The notes beneath the pieces are model-generated. The model was given only the letters and a program-made list of their open reading frames with translations, ran no database searches and had not been told where the DNA came from. A stretch of 6,269 bases of DNA from Acidobacteriota bacterium (GTDB lineage: Bacteria > Acidobacteriota > Vicinamibacteria > Vicinamibacterales > Vicinamibacteraceae), in the NCBI GenBank assembly GCA_023427865.1, contig JAEYZV010000633.1, forward strand, positions 1 to 6,269. The letters run 5' to 3'. Positions 4,965 through 6,269 of this stretch are shown one piece after another (the first letter of the stretch is position 1; each line of letters starts with the position of its first letter). Position numbers and translations under genes: made by a program.

Positions 4965-5906
4965 ATGCCTCGTCACATCATCACTGGTTCAATCGCGTAC
5001 GACTACCTCATGACGTTCCCGGGGACGTTCACGGAGCTGCTGCTCCCTGAGCATCTCAAGCGCCTGAGCCTCAGCTTCCTCGTCGACGAGATGGAGAAGC
5101 GGCGCGGCGGCTGCGCGCCCAACATCGCGTACACGCTCGCGCTGCTCGGCGAGCGGCCCGTGCTCATGGGGACGGCCGGGCAGGACTTCTCCGACTACCG
5201 CACCTGGCTCGAGGCGGCAAACATCGACACCTCGCTCGTGGCCGAGATCGGGGGCAAGTTCACGGCGTCGTTCTTCTGCAGTACCGACACGCAGAACAAC
5301 CAGATCGCCTCGTTCTATGCCGGCGCGATGGCCGACGCCGACGAGCTCTCGTTCCGCACGGCTGGTGAGGCGGACCTCGTCATCGTCGCGCCCAACGATC
5401 CCAAGGCCATGGTCCAGTACGCCGAGGAGTGCCGCACGCTCGGGCTCCGGTACATCTTCGATCCCGGCCAGCAGTGCGCCCGCATGGACGGCCCCGAGCT
5501 GGCCGCCGGTCTGGTCGGCGCGAACATCGTGATCTGCAACGACTACGAATACGAGCTGATTCGCGAGAAGACCGCGCTCGACATCGACGCGCTGCTCGAG
5601 AAGTCGGAAGCCGTCATCATCACGAAGGGCGAGCACGGGTCGGCTATCCACCTGACGGCGCAGCGCATCGACGTGCCGGCCGCGCCGGAACGCCGCATCG
5701 CCGACCCCACGGGCGTGGGTGATGCCTACCGCGGCGGGTTGATGAAGGGCCTGGCGATCGGCGCCGACTGGGAGACGTGCGGACGCCTCGGCAGCGTCGC
5801 GGCGACCTACTCGCTCGAGCACGTCGGGGGCCAGAGCCACTCGTATACGCTTGACGAGTTCCGTGAACGCTACACCGAAGCCTTCGGGAGCGCCTGCCCG
5901 TTCTGA
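4965..5906 (+). CDS. PfkB-family carbohydrate/nucleoside kinase, adenosine kinase candidate
   Basis: This is a ribokinase-fold kinase that moves the ATP gamma-phosphate to a sugar or nucleoside hydroxyl. Its 313 residues are normal for the family. The N terminus is a beta strand with a substrate-side motif (HIITGSIAYDYLM). RGGCAPNIA at 47-55 is the N-terminal PfkB signature with its Gly-Gly hinge and substrate-binding Asn53. FTASFFCSTDTQNNQIASFY at 99-118 forms lid and sugar-pocket strands. NDYE at 192-195 is the N-x-x-E motif linked to magnesium and phosphate effects. ITKGEHG is at 219-225, and DPTGVGDAYRGG at 247-258 is the C-terminal signature with catalytic base Asp253 and the anion hole. 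The substrate is not certain. Similar proteins are usually annotated only as carbohydrate kinases. Lying just after an MTA phosphorylase makes adenosine or another purine nucleoside a reasonable guess. The start at 4965 fits the family N terminus. The 3' end overlaps the next frame. Confidence 0.88.
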   Translation: MPRHIITGSIAYDYLMTFPGTFTELLLPEHLKRLSLSFLVDEMEKRRGGCAPNIAYTLALLGERPVLMGTAGQDFSDYRTWLEAANIDTSLVAEIGGKFTASFFCSTDTQNNQIASFYAGAMADADELSFRTAGEADLVIVAPNDPKAMVQYAEECRTLGLRYIFDPGQQCARMDGPELAAGLVGANIVICNDYEYELIREKTALDIDALLEKSEAVIITKGEHGSAIHLTAQRIDVPAAPERRIADPTGVGDAYRGGLMKGLAIGADWETCGRLGSVAATYSLEHVGGQSHSYTLDEFRERYTEAFGSACPF

Positions 5907-6269
5907 GGCGCCCGTCGCGGGCCGCTGGTCGCACCGGTGGCTGGCGGCTCTCCTCTCGTGCGCCGTGGCCTGGATGGTGGCGCTGGCCGTCGCGCCGGTG
6001 TGGCGTGCCCGCGGCGAGCACGGCGACCGTGCGCGTCTCGCGACCGCGGCGGTCGTCTACATGCTCTCGGCACGCGTGTGCCACCAGCGGCCGGAGCGGT
6101 CGTTCCGTGTCGCCGGCCAGGCGATGCCGGTGTGCGGGCGATGCACGGGCCTGTACGTGTCGGGCACGCTGGGGCTGCTTGCGAGGGAGGCGGTGCGGCG
6201 CCGACGCGCGCGTCCCGGCCGGCATGGCTGGCCGCGCGCGGCCGGTGGTGGGTTCGGCGTCCGCTGGCC
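5863..6269 (+). CDS. DUF2085-type membrane protein, 3'-truncated by the window edge
   Basis: The frame stays open to the right edge, so only the first ~135 residues are visible. I prefer GTG 5863, which overlaps the kinase by 44 bases, because it keeps the whole first membrane segment (about residues 26-46, WLAALLSCAVAWMVALAVAPV). ATG 5974 would cut through that segment, and ATG 6061 would remove it. TTG 5851 is another option. The diagnostic part is R-x-CHQRPERSF (Cys73, His74, Gln75) followed by MPVCGRCTGLYVSG (Cys91, Cys94), then a second hydrophobic stretch. A CHQ and a CxRCTGxY motif beside membrane helices is the pattern of the DUF2085 family of predicted membrane proteins, whose function is unknown. 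The conserved Cys and His residues suggest metal binding or redox chemistry near the membrane, which is inference. The overlap implies co-transcription with the kinase. Confidence 0.75.
   Translation, partial: MNATPKPSGAPARSEAPVAGRWSHRWLAALLSCAVAWMVALAVAPVWRARGEHGDRARLATAAVVYMLSARVCHQRPERSFRVAGQAMPVCGRCTGLYVSGTLGLLAREAVRRRRARPGRHGWPRAAGGGFGVRW

Noticed and set aside
4989..5840. Minus-strand open frame of 283 codons inside the PfkB kinase
   Set aside because: It mirrors the kinase coding sequence; the kinase motifs on the plus strand are complete.

Overview
The window is GC-rich DNA from what looks like a Gram-negative bacterium. A small secreted beta-barrel protein ending in phenylalanine supports an outer membrane. 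High GC, tightly packed genes, no recognisable Shine-Dalgarno sequences and heptad-type intergenic repeats together suggest a soil Acidobacteriota of the Vicinamibacteria type. That placement is inference, because no marker gene is present.

Layout from left to right. (1) Positions 2-951 (+) hold two consecutive small genes, the first cut by the window edge. They overlap by ATGA and encode paralogous, probably exported proteins made of a Pro/Ala linker and a domain of about 100 residues with no function I recognise. (2) Positions 952-1136 are a convergent spacer that begins with a heptad array of GTACCGG-like units; I see nothing convincing in the rest. (3) Positions 1137-1625 (-) encode a small outer-membrane beta-barrel protein. 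(4) Positions 1626-1767 are a divergent spacer with a possible leaderless promoter for the barrel gene and a nine-unit heptad array ending at the start codon of the next gene. (5) Positions 1768-3854 (+) are a two-gene operon, acyl-CoA dehydrogenase and MeaB/ArgK-type GTPase, joined by a GTGA overlap. (6) Positions 3855-3966 are a spacer with a third heptad array. (7) Positions 3967-4833 (+) encode an S-methyl-5'-thioadenosine phosphorylase. (8) Positions 4834-4964 are a spacer with small hairpins and a long 7-8 bp periodic CTG array. (9) Positions 4965-5906 (+) encode a PfkB-family kinase. (10) From about 5863 to the right edge runs an overlapping, truncated DUF2085-type membrane protein that has no stop codon inside the window.

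Two metabolic themes appear. The dehydrogenase and MeaB pair suggests acyl-CoA breakdown that feeds methylmalonyl-CoA into a B12-dependent mutase encoded elsewhere. The phosphorylase and PfkB kinase pair suggests salvage of nucleosides released from S-adenosylmethionine, if the kinase acts on adenosine or a related nucleoside. The coding content is mostly familiar housekeeping. The least explained structure is in the spacers: all four inter-operon gaps carry short-period (7 or 8 bp) degenerate tandem arrays, and three of these end within a few bases of a start codon. No defence system, CRISPR array, mobile element, tRNA or rRNA was seen.
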